Shown one piece after another: positions 23,939-33,884 of a DNA stretch of 49,420 nt; the first letter of the stretch is position 1; every line of letters begins with the position of its first letter. The position numbers were made by a program, and so were the translations under genes. The notes beneath the pieces were generated by a model that saw only the letters and a list, made by a program, of their open reading frames with translations, was not told the origin of the DNA and did no database searches. Source of the stretch: an uncultured Pseudomonadota bacterium (GTDB lineage: Bacteria; Pseudomonadota; Gammaproteobacteria; Burkholderiales; Usitatibacteraceae). The stretch is from the NCBI GenBank assembly GCA_937898635.1, contig CALEJW010000093.1, forward strand, positions 1 through 49,420. The letters are read 5' to 3'.

Positions 23939-24862
23939 CTAGTCGACCTTGGTGAGCCAGTGGTGGTACTTCTTGTTGCGCCCGTTCACGATGTCGAAGA
24001 AGGCGGACTGGATGCGCTCGGTCACCGGGCCGCGCGTGCCGGCGCCGATCGTGCGCCGGTCGAGCTCGCGGATGGGCGTCACCTCCGCCGCCGTGCCCGT
24101 GAAGAAGGCCTCGTCGGCGATGTAGATGTCGTCCCGGGTGAGGCGGGTGCGCTCGACCTCGAGGCCCAGGTCGCCGCAGACCTGCTGCACGCTGCGCCAG
24201 GTGATGCCGTCGAGCGCGCTCGTGAGCTGCGGGGTGTAGAGCCGGCCGTCGCGGACGATGAAGATGTTCTCGCCGCAGCCCTCGGCGACGAAGCCGTCGG
24301 TGTCGAGGAGCAGGCCCTCGTCGTAGCCGTCCTGCGTGGCCTCGAGGTTCGCGAGGATGGAGTTGGCGTAGGTCGTGGCGACCTTGGCGCGCGGCATCGT
24401 CACGTTCACGTGGTGGCGGGCGAAGGACGAGGTCTTCACGCGGATGCCCTTGGCGAGGCCCTCCTCGCCGAGGTAGGCGCCCCAGGGCCACGCGGCGATC
24501 GCCACGTGCACGCTCGCGCCCACGGGGGAGACGCCCATCTTCTCCGAGCCGTAGAAGGCGAGCGGGCGCAGGTAGCAGCTCTCGAGCCGGTTGGCGCGCA
24601 CCACCTCGCGCTGCGCCTGCATGAGCGTCTCGCGCGTGTAGGGCAGCTCCATCATGTAGATCTTGGCGGAGTTGAAGAAGCGGTCGGTGTGCTCCTTCAG
24701 CCGGAAGATCGCGGTGCCGATCTCGGACTTGTAGGCGCGCACGCCCTCGAAGACCGCGAGGCCGTAGTGCAGCGAGTGCGTGAGGACGTGGGTCGTGGCT
24801 TCCCGCCAGGGCACGAGCTTGCCGTCGTACCAGATGAAGCCGTCGCGGTCGGACATCGACAT
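23939..24862 (-). CDS. ilvE: branched-chain amino acid aminotransferase
   Basis: A PLP fold-type IV transaminase of 307 residues catalysing the last step of valine, leucine and isoleucine synthesis. The start MSMSDRDGFIWYDGKLVPW is canonical. Motifs include HSLHYGLAVFEGVRAY, the PLP-binding Lys160 in PRAKVATTYANS, and the cofactor-tail signature DGFVAEGCGENIFIV. The late block DDIYIADEAFFTGTAAEVTPI is also canonical. Length matches the E. coli enzyme. It heads the minus-strand run toward waaF and is divergent from the adenylate cyclase gene. Confidence 0.95.
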   Translation of the reverse strand: MSMSDRDGFIWYDGKLVPWREATTHVLTHSLHYGLAVFEGVRAYKSEIGTAIFRLKEHTDRFFNSAKIYMMELPYTRETLMQAQREVVRANRLESCYLRPLAFYGSEKMGVSPVGASVHVAIAAWPWGAYLGEEGLAKGIRVKTSSFARHHVNVTMPRAKVATTYANSILANLEATQDGYDEGLLLDTDGFVAEGCGENIFIVRDGRLYTPQLTSALDGITWRSVQQVCGDLGLEVERTRLTRDDIYIADEAFFTGTAAEVTPIRELDRRTIGAGTRGPVTERIQSAFFDIVNGRNKKYHHWLTKVD

Positions 24863-24898
24863 GGGGATTCCTGCGTTCGGTGGGTGGTCGAAGGCGGA

Positions 24899-24929
24899 AT
24901 TCTAACAAACCGGGTCGGTATGCCATAAT
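24899..24929. promoter_or_regulatory. divergent promoter elements between ilvE and the adenylate cyclase gene
   Basis: On the minus strand TAGAAT (24904-24899) lies 36 nt before the ilvE ATG. On the plus strand TGCCATAAT (24921-24929) is an extended -10 facing the cyclase gene. No good -35 is visible for either. The local A/T content is clearly above that of the surrounding DNA. Confidence 0.45.
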
Positions 24930-25046
24930 CGCCCGTACACGCCCATTCCACTCCGCCGATCCGTGCGCATGCCGTTCGAACCCTCGACGGAACCCTCCAG
25001 GGCCCCTGTTCCGCCGCCAGGCGGGCCCGACGTCAGGGATTCGTTC

Positions 25047-26285
25047 ATGTCCCCGAAGGCGCTCAGCCCCGAGGAGAAGCTCTCCGGCGACATGCTCGTC
25101 CTCACGACGGGGCTCATGGTGCTCGCCTCCGTCCTGTGGCTCTCGGTGTACTGGAGCATGGGGCAGCAGTTCTCGGTCTCGATCTCGCTCGCCTTCCAGG
25201 CGCTCTCGGCGGGCACCATCGCCTTCTACCTGCGCACGAGGAAGCTCGAGCTCTTCGCGATGATCCAGCTGGGCCTGATCCTCTTCACGCCCTTCGCGAT
25301 GCAGTGGTCCATCGGCAACTTCGTCACCGCCTCGGGCGTGAGCCTCTGGGGCCTCATCGCCCCGGTGGGCGCGGTGACGGTGCTGGGCACGCGCCAGTCG
25401 CTGCCGTGGTTCTTCGCCTGGCTCTTCATGACGGTGATGGCCGGCGTCTTCGACTTCCTGCTCTCGGAGACCGCGGTGAAGGTGGACATGCAGACGGTCG
25501 CCGTCTTCTTCGTCCTCAACTTCGCCGCCATCTCCCTCATGATCTACGCGCTGCTCTGGTACTTCGCGAGCGAGAAGCAGAAGCTGCGCGCGCAGGTGGA
25601 CGTGCAGCACGAGGAGCTGCGCGTGGAGAAGGACCGCAGCGAGCGCCTGCTCCTCAACGTGCTCCCGCCCGCGATCGCCGATCGCCTGAAGCGCGGGGAG
25701 TCGAACATCGCCCAGGGCCACGCGGACGTGACGGTGATGTTCGCCGACATCGTGGGCTTCACCAAGATGACCGAGGAGCTCTCCCCGGTCGAGACGGTGA
25801 AGATCCTGAACGACGTCTTCTCGATGTTCGACGAGATCGCCGACGATTACGGCGTGGAGAAGATCAAGACCATCGGGGACGCCTACATGGCCGCCGCCGG
25901 CGTGGAGACGGGCGCGCAGGTGCACTACGCGGACGCCGTGGCCGGCATGGCGCTCGAGATGCTCGCCCGGGTGCACGGCTACCGCGAGCGCACGGGCGAG
26001 AAGATCGAGCTGCGCATCGGCATCGGCACCGGGCCCGTCGTGGCGGGCGTCATCGGCAAGAAGAAGTTCATCTACGACATGTGGGGCGACACGGTGAACG
26101 TGGCCTCGCGCATGGCGGGCGACGCCTTCACCGGCTCGATCCAGGTGGACCTCACGACCTACCGGCGCCTGCACACGCGCTTCCGCTTCGACGCCCCCCA
26201 CGACGTGGAGATCAAGGGCAAGGGGCGCATGCAGGTCTACCACCTGCTCGAGCGCCGCGCCGACGCGGCTCCCGCCGCGGGCTAG
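25047..26285 (+). CDS. membrane class III adenylate cyclase
   Basis: A 412-residue cyclase. Six membrane segments (about 16-36, 43-62, 68-88, 97-114, 119-139 and 148-173) lead through a charged coiled-coil linker (176-203) to a class III catalytic domain. Metal ligands are Asp234 (MFADIVGF) and Asp278 (KTIGDAY). The adenine-specifying pair is Lys274 and Asp344 (IYDMWGD), and Asn351/Arg355 are the transition-state residues, so the product should be cAMP. I chose ATG 25047 because AGGGA lies 7 nt upstream. The longer frame to 24963/24969 also has far more A/T at third codon positions than real genes here. The membrane module probably senses an unknown signal. The stop shares CTAG with glnE. Confidence 0.88.
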   Translation: MSPKALSPEEKLSGDMLVLTTGLMVLASVLWLSVYWSMGQQFSVSISLAFQALSAGTIAFYLRTRKLELFAMIQLGLILFTPFAMQWSIGNFVTASGVSLWGLIAPVGAVTVLGTRQSLPWFFAWLFMTVMAGVFDFLLSETAVKVDMQTVAVFFVLNFAAISLMIYALLWYFASEKQKLRAQVDVQHEELRVEKDRSERLLLNVLPPAIADRLKRGESNIAQGHADVTVMFADIVGFTKMTEELSPVETVKILNDVFSMFDEIADDYGVEKIKTIGDAYMAAAGVETGAQVHYADAVAGMALEMLARVHGYRERTGEKIELRIGIGTGPVVAGVIGKKKFIYDMWGDTVNVASRMAGDAFTGSIQVDLTTYRRLHTRFRFDAPHDVEIKGKGRMQVYHLLERRADAAPAAG

Positions 26286-28972
26286 CGCCCGAAGACCTCC
26301 CGGCCCAGCGCCTGCACCGCCTCGCGCTCCGCCGCGAGCTCGCTTCCGTCCACGAGAGCCGTCTCCTCGTCGTTGAGCGAGGCCGCGTGCACCCGCGCGC
26401 GCAGCGCGAGGTAGGCGTCGGCCGCGGCGACCGCCACCGGCATCGTCACGATCCCGAGCTCCCCGGCGCGCTTCAGGAGCGTGTGGTTGCCCTTGTTGTC
26501 GAGGAGCGCCGGGTGGCGGCCGGACTCGGCGAGCACCAGCGCCTGCACCGCGAACTCGAGGTCCACGACGCCGCCGGGGACGTGCTTGAGGTCCCGGGGA
26601 TCGGCCTTCGCCTCGGCGCGCATCTTCTCGCGCATGGCGAGGATCTCCTCGCGCAGCTTCGCCGCGTCGCGCGGCGCCGAGAGCACCTCCCGGCGCAGCG
26701 CCTCGAAACGCTCGCCCAGGGCCGCGTCGCCGGCGCAGTAGCGCGCCCGCGTGAGGGCCTGGTGCTCCCAGGTCCAGGCCCGCGTGGCCTGGTAGTCGCG
26801 GAAGGCCGGGAACGAGCTCACCATCAGCCCGGAGGCGCCGTCGGGACGCAGGCGCAGGTCGGTCTCGTAGAGCACGCCGGCGGAAGTGTGGCTGGTGAGC
26901 CAGGTGGTCACGCGCTGCGCCACGCGGGCGAGCTTCTCCGCGTCCTCGCGCCGCGCCTCGTCGTAGAGGAAGACGATGTCCAGGTCGGAGCCGTAGCCGA
27001 GCTCCTTGCCCCCGAGCTTGCCGTAGCCCACCACGGCGAAGCCCGGCGGCGGCGCGAGCCCGTCGCCGCCGAACACGGCGCGGCCCGCGAAGCCCAGGAC
27101 CACGCCGAGGAGCAGGTCGGCGAGCGCCGAGAGCTCGTCGGAGAGCGCCATCACGGGCAGCTCGCCCTCGAGGTCGGCGATCGCCAGGCGCAGCACGTGG
27201 CGCTGCTTGAAGTGGCGCAGCTGGTCCATGAGGCGCTCGGTGTCCTCGCCGAGCGCGGCGCATTCCGCGACGAGGAGCCGGCGTTCCTCCGCCCAGTCGG
27301 TGGCGGTGAAGCTCGCCGCGGTGCGCGTGAGCTCGTCGAGGAGGATGGGGTGGCGCGCGAGGAGCCGCGCGGCCCACCGGCTGCGGAAGGCGAGGTGCGC
27401 CGCGCGCGCGAGCACCAGCGGGTACTCGTCGAGCAGCGCGAAGTAGGACTCGCGCCGGTCGATCGCCTCGATCAGGTCGAGGAGCCGGATCGCCGTCTCC
27501 GGCCCCGTGTCCTCGCGGACCGCGGCCTCCATCGCCGCGGGCAGCAGCCGGTCCACGCGCAGGCGGCTCGCGCCGGAGAGGCTGCGGTAGCGCCGCGAGC
27601 GCACGAAGGCGGCGAGGCGGGCGGCCACCGGCCGCGGCTCGGCGAGGCCGGTGCGGCGCAGGTCCTCCTCGAGGCCCTCCTCGTCGGGCGTGGACTGCGG
27701 GTCGGTGAGGCGCGCGAGCAGCGCGCTCGCGCCGCCCGGCGTGCGGCGCTCGAAGAGCGCGTTGAACGCCTCCTGGACCGCGGCGCGGTGGCGGTCGAGC
27801 TCCGCGCGCAGCGCATCCCAGTCGCGGAAGCCCGCGGCCTCCGCGATGGCCGCCCGGTGCGCGGGCTCGACGGGCAGTGCCTGCGTCTGCTGGTCGTCGT
27901 AGTACTGCAGGCGGTGCTCGAGGCGGCGCAGGAAGCGGTAGGCAAGGCGCAGCGCCGCCACGCGCTCCGGGGGCACGAGGCCGCGCTCGCCGATGGCGGC
28001 GAGCGCCGCGCGGGTCGAGGTGAGCTGCAGGCCCGCGTCGCGTCCGCCGCGCACGAGCTGGAAGAGCTGCACCGCGAACTCGCACTCGCGGATGCCCCCG
28101 GCGCCCACCTTGATGTCGTCGAGGCGCCCGCGCCGGTTGGCCTCCGCCTGGATCCGCCCGTGCAGGTCGCGCAGCGACTCCAGCAGGCCGTAGTCGAGGT
28201 AGCGCCGGTAGACGAAGGGACGGCGGATCGCCTCGACTTCCGCGTCGGGCCCGTTCAGCACGCGGGCCTTGAGCCAGGCGTAGCGCTCCCAGGGCCGGGC
28301 CTGCCCGATGAGGTAGTTCTCGAGGGCGGCGAAGGAGCTCACCAGCGGGCCGGAGTCCCCGAAGGGGCGCAGGCGCATGTCCACGCGGAACACGAAGCCG
28401 TCCTCGGTCACGTCGGCGAGGGTCCCGATGGCGCGCTTGCCCACGCGCGTGAAGAACTCGTGGTGCGTGAGCGGCCTTTCGCCGCCGGTCTCGCCCTCGG
28501 CCGCGTGGAGGAAGACCAGGTCGATGTCGGAGGAGACGTTGAGCTCCGCGCCGCCGAGCTTTCCCATCCCGACGACCAGCAGGCGCTCGCCGCGGGCGGG
28601 CTCGCCGTAGCGCGCGGCCTGCTCGGCGTGGGCGGCGGCGACGGCGGGACCGATGGCGGCCTCGGCGAGCGCGGTGGCGGTCGCGACCACCTCGTCCAGG
28701 CTCGCGAGCCCCGCGAGGTCGCGGTGGATGAGGGTGAGCATGACGCGGGCGCGAAGCTCGCGCAGGGCGGGCGCGAGGGCGTCCGGGTCTCCCGGGGGCA
28801 CCGCCGCCACGGCCGCGTCCATCTCCGCGCGCGTGACCGGGGCGGCGCCCGAGTCGACGAGCGCGCGGGCGAGGTGCGGACGCGCGGCGGCCAGGCGCGT
28901 CGCGAAGGGCGACAGGCGCAAGGTCCGCTCGAAGGCGGCCGCCGGCGATTCGGGGGAATTGCGTTCGGTCAT
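26282..28972 (-). CDS. glnE: bifunctional glutamine synthetase adenylyltransferase/adenylyl-removing enzyme
   Basis: Cytoplasmic regulator of nitrogen assimilation, 896 residues, that adenylylates glutamine synthetase and removes the AMP under PII control. Both nucleotidyltransferase domains are intact. The N-terminal (deadenylylase) one has VVGMGKLGGAELNVSSDIDLVFL. The C-terminal (adenylylase) one has VVGYGKLGGKELGYGSDLDIVFLYDE. Between them lies the helical regulatory region. The ATG at 28972 was preferred over an in-frame extension that runs into the divergent yhdP start. Length is normal (E. coli 946, many betaproteobacteria about 900). Confidence 0.95.
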   Translation of the reverse strand: MTERNSPESPAAAFERTLRLSPFATRLAAARPHLARALVDSGAAPVTRAEMDAAVAAVPPGDPDALAPALRELRARVMLTLIHRDLAGLASLDEVVATATALAEAAIGPAVAAAHAEQAARYGEPARGERLLVVGMGKLGGAELNVSSDIDLVFLHAAEGETGGERPLTHHEFFTRVGKRAIGTLADVTEDGFVFRVDMRLRPFGDSGPLVSSFAALENYLIGQARPWERYAWLKARVLNGPDAEVEAIRRPFVYRRYLDYGLLESLRDLHGRIQAEANRRGRLDDIKVGAGGIRECEFAVQLFQLVRGGRDAGLQLTSTRAALAAIGERGLVPPERVAALRLAYRFLRRLEHRLQYYDDQQTQALPVEPAHRAAIAEAAGFRDWDALRAELDRHRAAVQEAFNALFERRTPGGASALLARLTDPQSTPDEEGLEEDLRRTGLAEPRPVAARLAAFVRSRRYRSLSGASRLRVDRLLPAAMEAAVREDTGPETAIRLLDLIEAIDRRESYFALLDEYPLVLARAAHLAFRSRWAARLLARHPILLDELTRTAASFTATDWAEERRLLVAECAALGEDTERLMDQLRHFKQRHVLRLAIADLEGELPVMALSDELSALADLLLGVVLGFAGRAVFGGDGLAPPPGFAVVGYGKLGGKELGYGSDLDIVFLYDEARREDAEKLARVAQRVTTWLTSHTSAGVLYETDLRLRPDGASGLMVSSFPAFRDYQATRAWTWEHQALTRARYCAGDAALGERFEALRREVLSAPRDAAKLREEILAMREKMRAEAKADPRDLKHVPGGVVDLEFAVQALVLAESGRHPALLDNKGNHTLLKRAGELGIVTMPVAVAAADAYLALRARVHAASLNDEETALVDGSELAAEREAVQALGREVFGR

Positions 28973-29024
28973 CACGGAAGGGCGCTCGCCCCAGCCGCTA
29001 CAATACCGCGAAACCCCGCCCGCC

Positions 29025-32000
29025 ATGGCGCCGCCCGGCGGGCCCCTTCGCGCCGAGGATCGCATCAAGGCCATCTCCCGATCTGCCGCCCGCGCCGCCG
29101 CCACCCTGGCGGCCGGCACGGTCGTGGCCTTCCTGCTGCTCGTGCTCGCGCTTCGCTACGTGGTCTTCCCGCAGGCCGACCGCTGGCGGGGGAACATCGC
29201 GGCCTCGGTGTCGGGGGCCTCGGGCATGACGGTGGGGCTCGGCAGGATCGAGGCCGGCTGGCAGGGCCTGCGCCCCGTGCTCGACGTGGCGGGCCTCCTG
29301 GTGGCCGACCGGCGCGGCAAGACCGTCTTCGAGGTCGCGCGCGCGCGGGTCACGCTCTCCTGGTGGACGCTGCTCGCGGGCGAGCTGCGCTTCCACGACG
29401 TGGACGTCTATCGCCCGCACCTCAACCTGCGCCGCGGGGCCGACGGCCTCATCTACCTCGCCGACAAGGCGCTCAATGCGCCGGCGGGCGGGGAGGACCC
29501 GACCCTCGCCGCCTGGCTCCTCGGCCAGCCGCGCCTCGCGATCCACGAGGCGAGCCTCGTGTGGGAGGACGAGTTCGGCGGCGCGCCGGCCGTCGAGCTG
29601 CGCAACGTGGAGATCGCGATGCGCAAGGTCGGCGAGCGCCACCGCGCCGCCCTCAACGCCACCCCGCCCGCGGCGATCGCCGACGCGCTCGACCTGCGCG
29701 CGGACCTGCGCTTCTTCCGCGCCGAGGGGGCCTGGCGGGCCGCGGGGACGCTCTACGCGCAGACGGGCCGGGCCGACGTCGCGCGGCTGAGGGCGCACCT
29801 TCCCGTCCCCGAGGCGCTGCGCACGGCGACGGGCGGCATGCGCGCGTGGGTGGACTTCGAGCCGGGGAGCATCCGCGAGGTGACGGTCGACATGGACCTG
29901 CGCGGCGTGCGCGCCCAGCTCGCCGCCGACGCGATCCCCCTGGACCTCGAGACGCTCTCGGGCCGCGCCTTCTACCGCCTGCAGGAAGGCGGCTACGCCG
30001 CCGGCGCGAGCGACCTCGCCTTCCGCACGCGCGAGGGGCTCGCGGTCCGGGCGGCGAACTTCTCCGTGTCCACGGATCACCCCGCGGGACGCTCTCCGCG
30101 CGGTGAGATCCGCGCGAACGGCGTGGACCTCAAGATCGCCGCGGCGCTGCTCGACTACCTGCCCGTCCCGCGCGAGGCCAAGGCGCAGGCGAACCGCTTC
30201 GCCCCGCGCGGGCGGCTCCTCGATTCCTCCCTCCTCTGGAGCGGGGCGTCGCTCGAGAAGGCCGAGAGCTTCCGCCTCAAGGCCCGCTTCGAGGACCTCG
30301 GGCTCAACGCGGTCGACGCCTATCCCGGCGCCACGGGCCTGAGCGGCACGCTGGAGGGCGACGAGCGCGGCGGCACCCTTCGCCTCGCCTCGCGCGGGGC
30401 GAGCTTCGAGGCGGGCGCGGTCTTCCGCGCGCCGCTCGCCTTCGACACGCTCGACGCCCTCGCGAGCTGGAAGCGCGACGGCAAGGCGGTGGAGGTGCGC
30501 GTCGAGGAGGCGCGGGTGGCCAACGCGGACGTCGCGTTGAGCGTGGCGGGCACCTACCGCTCGCTGCCGGATTCGCCGGAAGGCTCGCCGGGGCGCGTCG
30601 ATCTCACCGGGCGGGTGGAGCACGCGCGCGCCGCGGCGGTGGCGGGCTACCTGCCCAACGGCATCGCGCAGACGCGCGCGTGGCTCGAGCGCGCCGTGCT
30701 GGCGGGTGAGGCGCGCGACGGGCGCTTCGAGCTGAAGGGCGACCTCTGGCACTTCCCCTTCCGCGAGCCGGGCAGCGGGCGCTTCTTCGTCGAGGCGGCC
30801 ATCGACGGCGGACGGCTCCAGTACCACCCCGCCTGGCCCTCGGTGGACCGGGTGAAGGGCTCGATCCGCTTCGAGAACGCGCGCATGGAGATCCGCGCCC
30901 GCGAGGCGTACATCTACGCGAGCAAGGCGAGGAGCGCCAGCGCGGTCGTGGCGGACCTGGGCGCGGGCGTGCCGCAGCTGGAGATCGAGGGCGACATCGA
31001 CACGACCGGCGTGGACAGCATCCGGTTCCTGCGCGAGACGCCGCTCGTCTCGGGGCCCGGCGCCTTCACCCGCGTGGTGGCGATCGAGGGGCCGGCGCGG
31101 CTCAAGCTCAAGCTCGGGTGGCCGCTCGCGGGCACGGAGCCCTTCCGCCTGCACGGCGAGTACGCGTTCGCCGGCGCGACCGCGAGCGTGGGCCGCAACC
31201 TCGTCCTCGCCGGCATCCACGGCCCGCTCGTCTTCACCGAGCGCGACGTGCGCGCCCCGCAGCTCACCGGGACGATGTTCGGCCAGCCCTCCACGCTGCG
31301 CCTCGCGACGCAGGCCGACGGCTCCGTCCTCACCCAGCTCGACGGGCAGCTCGGCGCCACGGCGCTGCGCGCCTTCCTGCCCGAGGGCTTCGCGCGGCGC
31401 ATGGCGGGATCGACCGCGTGGAACGCCCGCGTGGTCTCGGGCACGGGGGGCACGGCGCTGCGCGTGGAGTCGGCGCTCAAGGGGCTCGCCATCGGGCTTC
31501 CCGAGCCCTTCGCCAAGCGCGCCGACGAGGCCCGCGCGCTCGAGGTGACCCTGCGCCGCCTGGGCGAGGACGACGAGGAGATCGTGGCCACGCTCGAGGG
31601 CGGCATCCACGCGCGCATCGGCCGCGACCGTGCCCGCGGAGGCGAGCGCTGGCACGCGGCGCTCAAGTTCGGGGCGCCGGTCGGCGGCGAGCCCGTTCGC
31701 GAGGGCCTGTGGCTCTACGGCAACGTCGCGCGCTTCGACCTCGACGCCTGGCGCGAGGCCGTGTCGGCGCCCGCGGGCGCGGCCCCGGCGGAAGGCGAGT
31801 CCGCGCTGGAGCTGCGCGGGCTCGACCTGCGCTTCGGCGCGCTCCACTATGCCGGGCGCGACTTCACGCAGCTTTCCGCGCGCCTTTCCCGCGAGGGCGG
31901 GGAATGGCGCGGCACCCTGGACGGCCCGGCGGTGGCGGGCGAGATCACCTACGACTCCCGCGGCAAGGGGCGCGTGGCGGCGCGCCTCGCGCGCTTTTCC

Positions 32001-32909
32001 CTCGCGACCGTCACCGAGGGGGAGGCCGGGCCCGAGCCGGCGCCGGCGGCCGAGCAGGGCGACCTGCCGGCGCTCGACATCGTCGCCGCGCGCTTCGACT
32101 TCCACGACCGCTGGCTCGGCCGCCTGGAACTCGTGGCCGTTCCCGACGGACGCGACTGGCGCATCGAGCGCCTCGACATCGCGAACGACCACGCGCGCTT
32201 CGCCTCCACGGGCTCCTGGCGGCGCACGGCCACGGGCACGCTCACGCAGCTCGCCCTCAAGCTCGAGACGAGGAACCTGCAGGCTCTCCTCGCGCAGTTC
32301 GGCTACGGGGAGTTCGTGAACCGGGGCGAGGCGAAGCTCGAGGGCCGGCTCGTCTGGCCGGGCTACCCCTACGAGTTCACCCCGCGCGCGCTCTCGGGCA
32401 GGTTCTCCGTGCAGGCCTCCAAGGGCCAGTTCGCCCGGATCGAGCCGGGCGCCGGCAAGCTCCTCGGCCTCATCTCGCTGCAGTCCATCCCGCGCCGCGT
32501 GAGCTTCGACTTCCGCGACATCTTCAGCGAGGGCTTCGCGTTCGACCGCATCGCGGGCGAGGCGAACCTCGCCCGCGGCGTCCTCCTCACGAAGGACTTC
32601 GAGGTGGCCGGCCCCTCGGCCTTCGTGAGCATGGCGGGGGAGGTGTCGCTGCCCACGGAGACCCAGAACCTCACCCTCAAGGTGGTCCCCGAGGTGGGCG
32701 AGAGCGTGGCCATCGCGGCGACGGTCCTGGGCACCCCGGTGATGGGCCTCACCACGCTCCTGCTGCAGAAGCTGCTCCAGAACCCGCTGGGAAAGGTGGT
32801 GTCGTACGAGTACCTCGTGACGGGGTCGTGGGATAATCCGTCGGTCACGCGGATCGGGGCGGCGCCCCCGCCGAAGCAGGCGCCCGCGCCGCCACCCGCC
32901 CGTCCCTGA
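29025..32909 (+). CDS. yhdP: YhdP-family AsmA-like membrane protein
   Basis: A very large (1294 residues) inner-membrane-anchored periplasmic protein of the YhdP family (TIGR02099, DUF3971 plus AsmA_2). Family members are implicated in phospholipid transport between inner and outer membranes. The single N-terminal membrane segment is at about 24-46. Repeated beta-strand units follow. The C-terminal AsmA-like segment shows GRLVWPGYPYEFTPRALSG, GAGKLLGLISLQSIPRRVSFDFRD and LTLKVVPEVG. TACAAT at 28999-29004 is a possible -10 about 20 nt before the ATG. It is divergent from glnE and followed by nitrilase and tldD genes. Confidence 0.9.
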   Translation: MAPPGGPLRAEDRIKAISRSAARAAATLAAGTVVAFLLLVLALRYVVFPQADRWRGNIAASVSGASGMTVGLGRIEAGWQGLRPVLDVAGLLVADRRGKTVFEVARARVTLSWWTLLAGELRFHDVDVYRPHLNLRRGADGLIYLADKALNAPAGGEDPTLAAWLLGQPRLAIHEASLVWEDEFGGAPAVELRNVEIAMRKVGERHRAALNATPPAAIADALDLRADLRFFRAEGAWRAAGTLYAQTGRADVARLRAHLPVPEALRTATGGMRAWVDFEPGSIREVTVDMDLRGVRAQLAADAIPLDLETLSGRAFYRLQEGGYAAGASDLAFRTREGLAVRAANFSVSTDHPAGRSPRGEIRANGVDLKIAAALLDYLPVPREAKAQANRFAPRGRLLDSSLLWSGASLEKAESFRLKARFEDLGLNAVDAYPGATGLSGTLEGDERGGTLRLASRGASFEAGAVFRAPLAFDTLDALASWKRDGKAVEVRVEEARVANADVALSVAGTYRSLPDSPEGSPGRVDLTGRVEHARAAAVAGYLPNGIAQTRAWLERAVLAGEARDGRFELKGDLWHFPFREPGSGRFFVEAAIDGGRLQYHPAWPSVDRVKGSIRFENARMEIRAREAYIYASKARSASAVVADLGAGVPQLEIEGDIDTTGVDSIRFLRETPLVSGPGAFTRVVAIEGPARLKLKLGWPLAGTEPFRLHGEYAFAGATASVGRNLVLAGIHGPLVFTERDVRAPQLTGTMFGQPSTLRLATQADGSVLTQLDGQLGATALRAFLPEGFARRMAGSTAWNARVVSGTGGTALRVESALKGLAIGLPEPFAKRADEARALEVTLRRLGEDDEEIVATLEGGIHARIGRDRARGGERWHAALKFGAPVGGEPVREGLWLYGNVARFDLDAWREAVSAPAGAAPAEGESALELRGLDLRFGALHYAGRDFTQLSARLSREGGEWRGTLDGPAVAGEITYDSRGKGRVAARLARFSLATVTEGEAGPEPAPAAEQGDLPALDIVAARFDFHDRWLGRLELVAVPDGRDWRIERLDIANDHARFASTGSWRRTATGTLTQLALKLETRNLQALLAQFGYGEFVNRGEAKLEGRLVWPGYPYEFTPRALSGRFSVQASKGQFARIEPGAGKLLGLISLQSIPRRVSFDFRDIFSEGFAFDRIAGEANLARGVLLTKDFEVAGPSAFVSMAGEVSLPTETQNLTLKVVPEVGESVAIAATVLGTPVMGLTTLLLQKLLQNPLGKVVSYEYLVTGSWDNPSVTRIGAAPPPKQAPAPPPARP

Positions 32910-32979
32910 TGCCCCGGCCGGGGTCGCGCCCGCGGGGCGCGTTCCGGGCCCTCACCCTGAAGCGCCCGCAGCCGCACAC

Positions 32980-33849
32980 ATGATCATCACCAGGAACTCG
33001 ACCACGCCCGAGGCGCTGCGCGAGACGCTCGTCACCACGCAGAGCATGTTCCGCGTGGCGGCCGTGCAGATGGCCTCCGGCCCGCACGTGCAGGCGAACC
33101 TGCAGGAGGCCTCGCGCCTGATCGAGCTCGCCGCCGCGACGGGCGCGCGCATCATCGGGCTGCCGGAGTACTTCTGCGTGATGGGCATGAAGGACACGGA
33201 CAAGGTCGCGCTGCGCGAGAAGGACGGCTCGGGGCCCATCCAGGACTTCCTCGCCGCCGAGGCGAGCCGCCACAAGGTGTGGATCGTGGGCGGGTCCGTG
33301 CCCCTCGAGGCGAGCGTCCCGGAGAAGGTGAGGAACGCCTGCCTCGTCTTCGACGGCGACGGCAGGCGCGTGGCCCGCTACGACAAGATCCACCTCTTCG
33401 GCTTCGAGATGGGGCAGGAGAAGTACACCGAGGAGCGCACCATCGAGCCCGGCGCGGCCGTGGTGACGGTGGACTCGCCCTACGGCCGCATCGGCATCTC
33501 CGTGTGCTACGACCTGCGCTTCCCCGAGCTCTACCGCGCGATGGGCGAGGTGGACTTCATCTTCGTCCCCTCGGCCTTCACGGAGACCACGGGCAAGGCG
33601 CACTGGGACGTGCTGGTCCGCGCCCGCGCGATCGAGAACCAGTGCTACGTGGTCGCGCCCGCGCAGGGCGGCTACCATGTGAACGGGCGCGAGACCCACG
33701 GCCACACCATGATCGTCGATCCCTGGGGCATGGTGCTCGACCGCCTGCCGCGCGGCTCGGGGGTCGTCGTGGCCGGCGTGAATCCCACCTACCAGGCGAA
33801 GATCCGGCGCAGCCTGCCGGCGCTGCGCCACCGCACGATCAGGAGCTGA
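32980..33849 (+). CDS. carbon-nitrogen hydrolase (Nit/omega-amidase-like)
   Basis: A nitrilase-superfamily amidase of 289 residues (267 if started at ATG 33046, where family members normally begin FRVAAVQM). The Glu-Lys-Cys triad is visible, in residues of the long form: Glu63 (GLPEYF), Lys136 (RYDKIHLF) and Cys176 (SVCYDLRFPELYR). The Nit-type CYDLRFPELYR block points to deaminated-glutathione or omega-amidase activity, but the substrate is not proven. I used the upstream ATG because all 22 extra codons end in G or C, as real coding sequence does here. Neither start has a strong Shine-Dalgarno. The preceding 70 nt after yhdP contain no obvious promoter. Confidence 0.88.
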   Translation: MIITRNSTTPEALRETLVTTQSMFRVAAVQMASGPHVQANLQEASRLIELAAATGARIIGLPEYFCVMGMKDTDKVALREKDGSGPIQDFLAAEASRHKVWIVGGSVPLEASVPEKVRNACLVFDGDGRRVARYDKIHLFGFEMGQEKYTEERTIEPGAAVVTVDSPYGRIGISVCYDLRFPELYRAMGEVDFIFVPSAFTETTGKAHWDVLVRARAIENQCYVVAPAQGGYHVNGRETHGHTMIVDPWGMVLDRLPRGSGVVVAGVNPTYQAKIRRSLPALRHRTIRS

Positions 33850-33884
33850 AGTCCCGAACCGGGCCGCAGCCAAGAGGCCATCCC

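Noticed and set aside
24963..25046. N-terminal extension of the adenylate cyclase to GTG 24963 or ATG 24969
   Set aside because: About a fifth of its codons end in A/T, unlike real genes here, and no Shine-Dalgarno precedes it. ATG 25047 has AGGGA at good spacing.
25136..30106. 1656-codon plus-strand open frame across the cyclase, glnE and yhdP
   Set aside because: Arginine/glycine-rich translation with no domain, overlapping three recognised genes in other frames. It is a compositional artefact.
28998..32192. 1064-codon minus-strand open frame opposite yhdP
   Set aside because: Low-complexity Arg/Ala/Glu/His product with no recognisable fold, antisense to yhdP.
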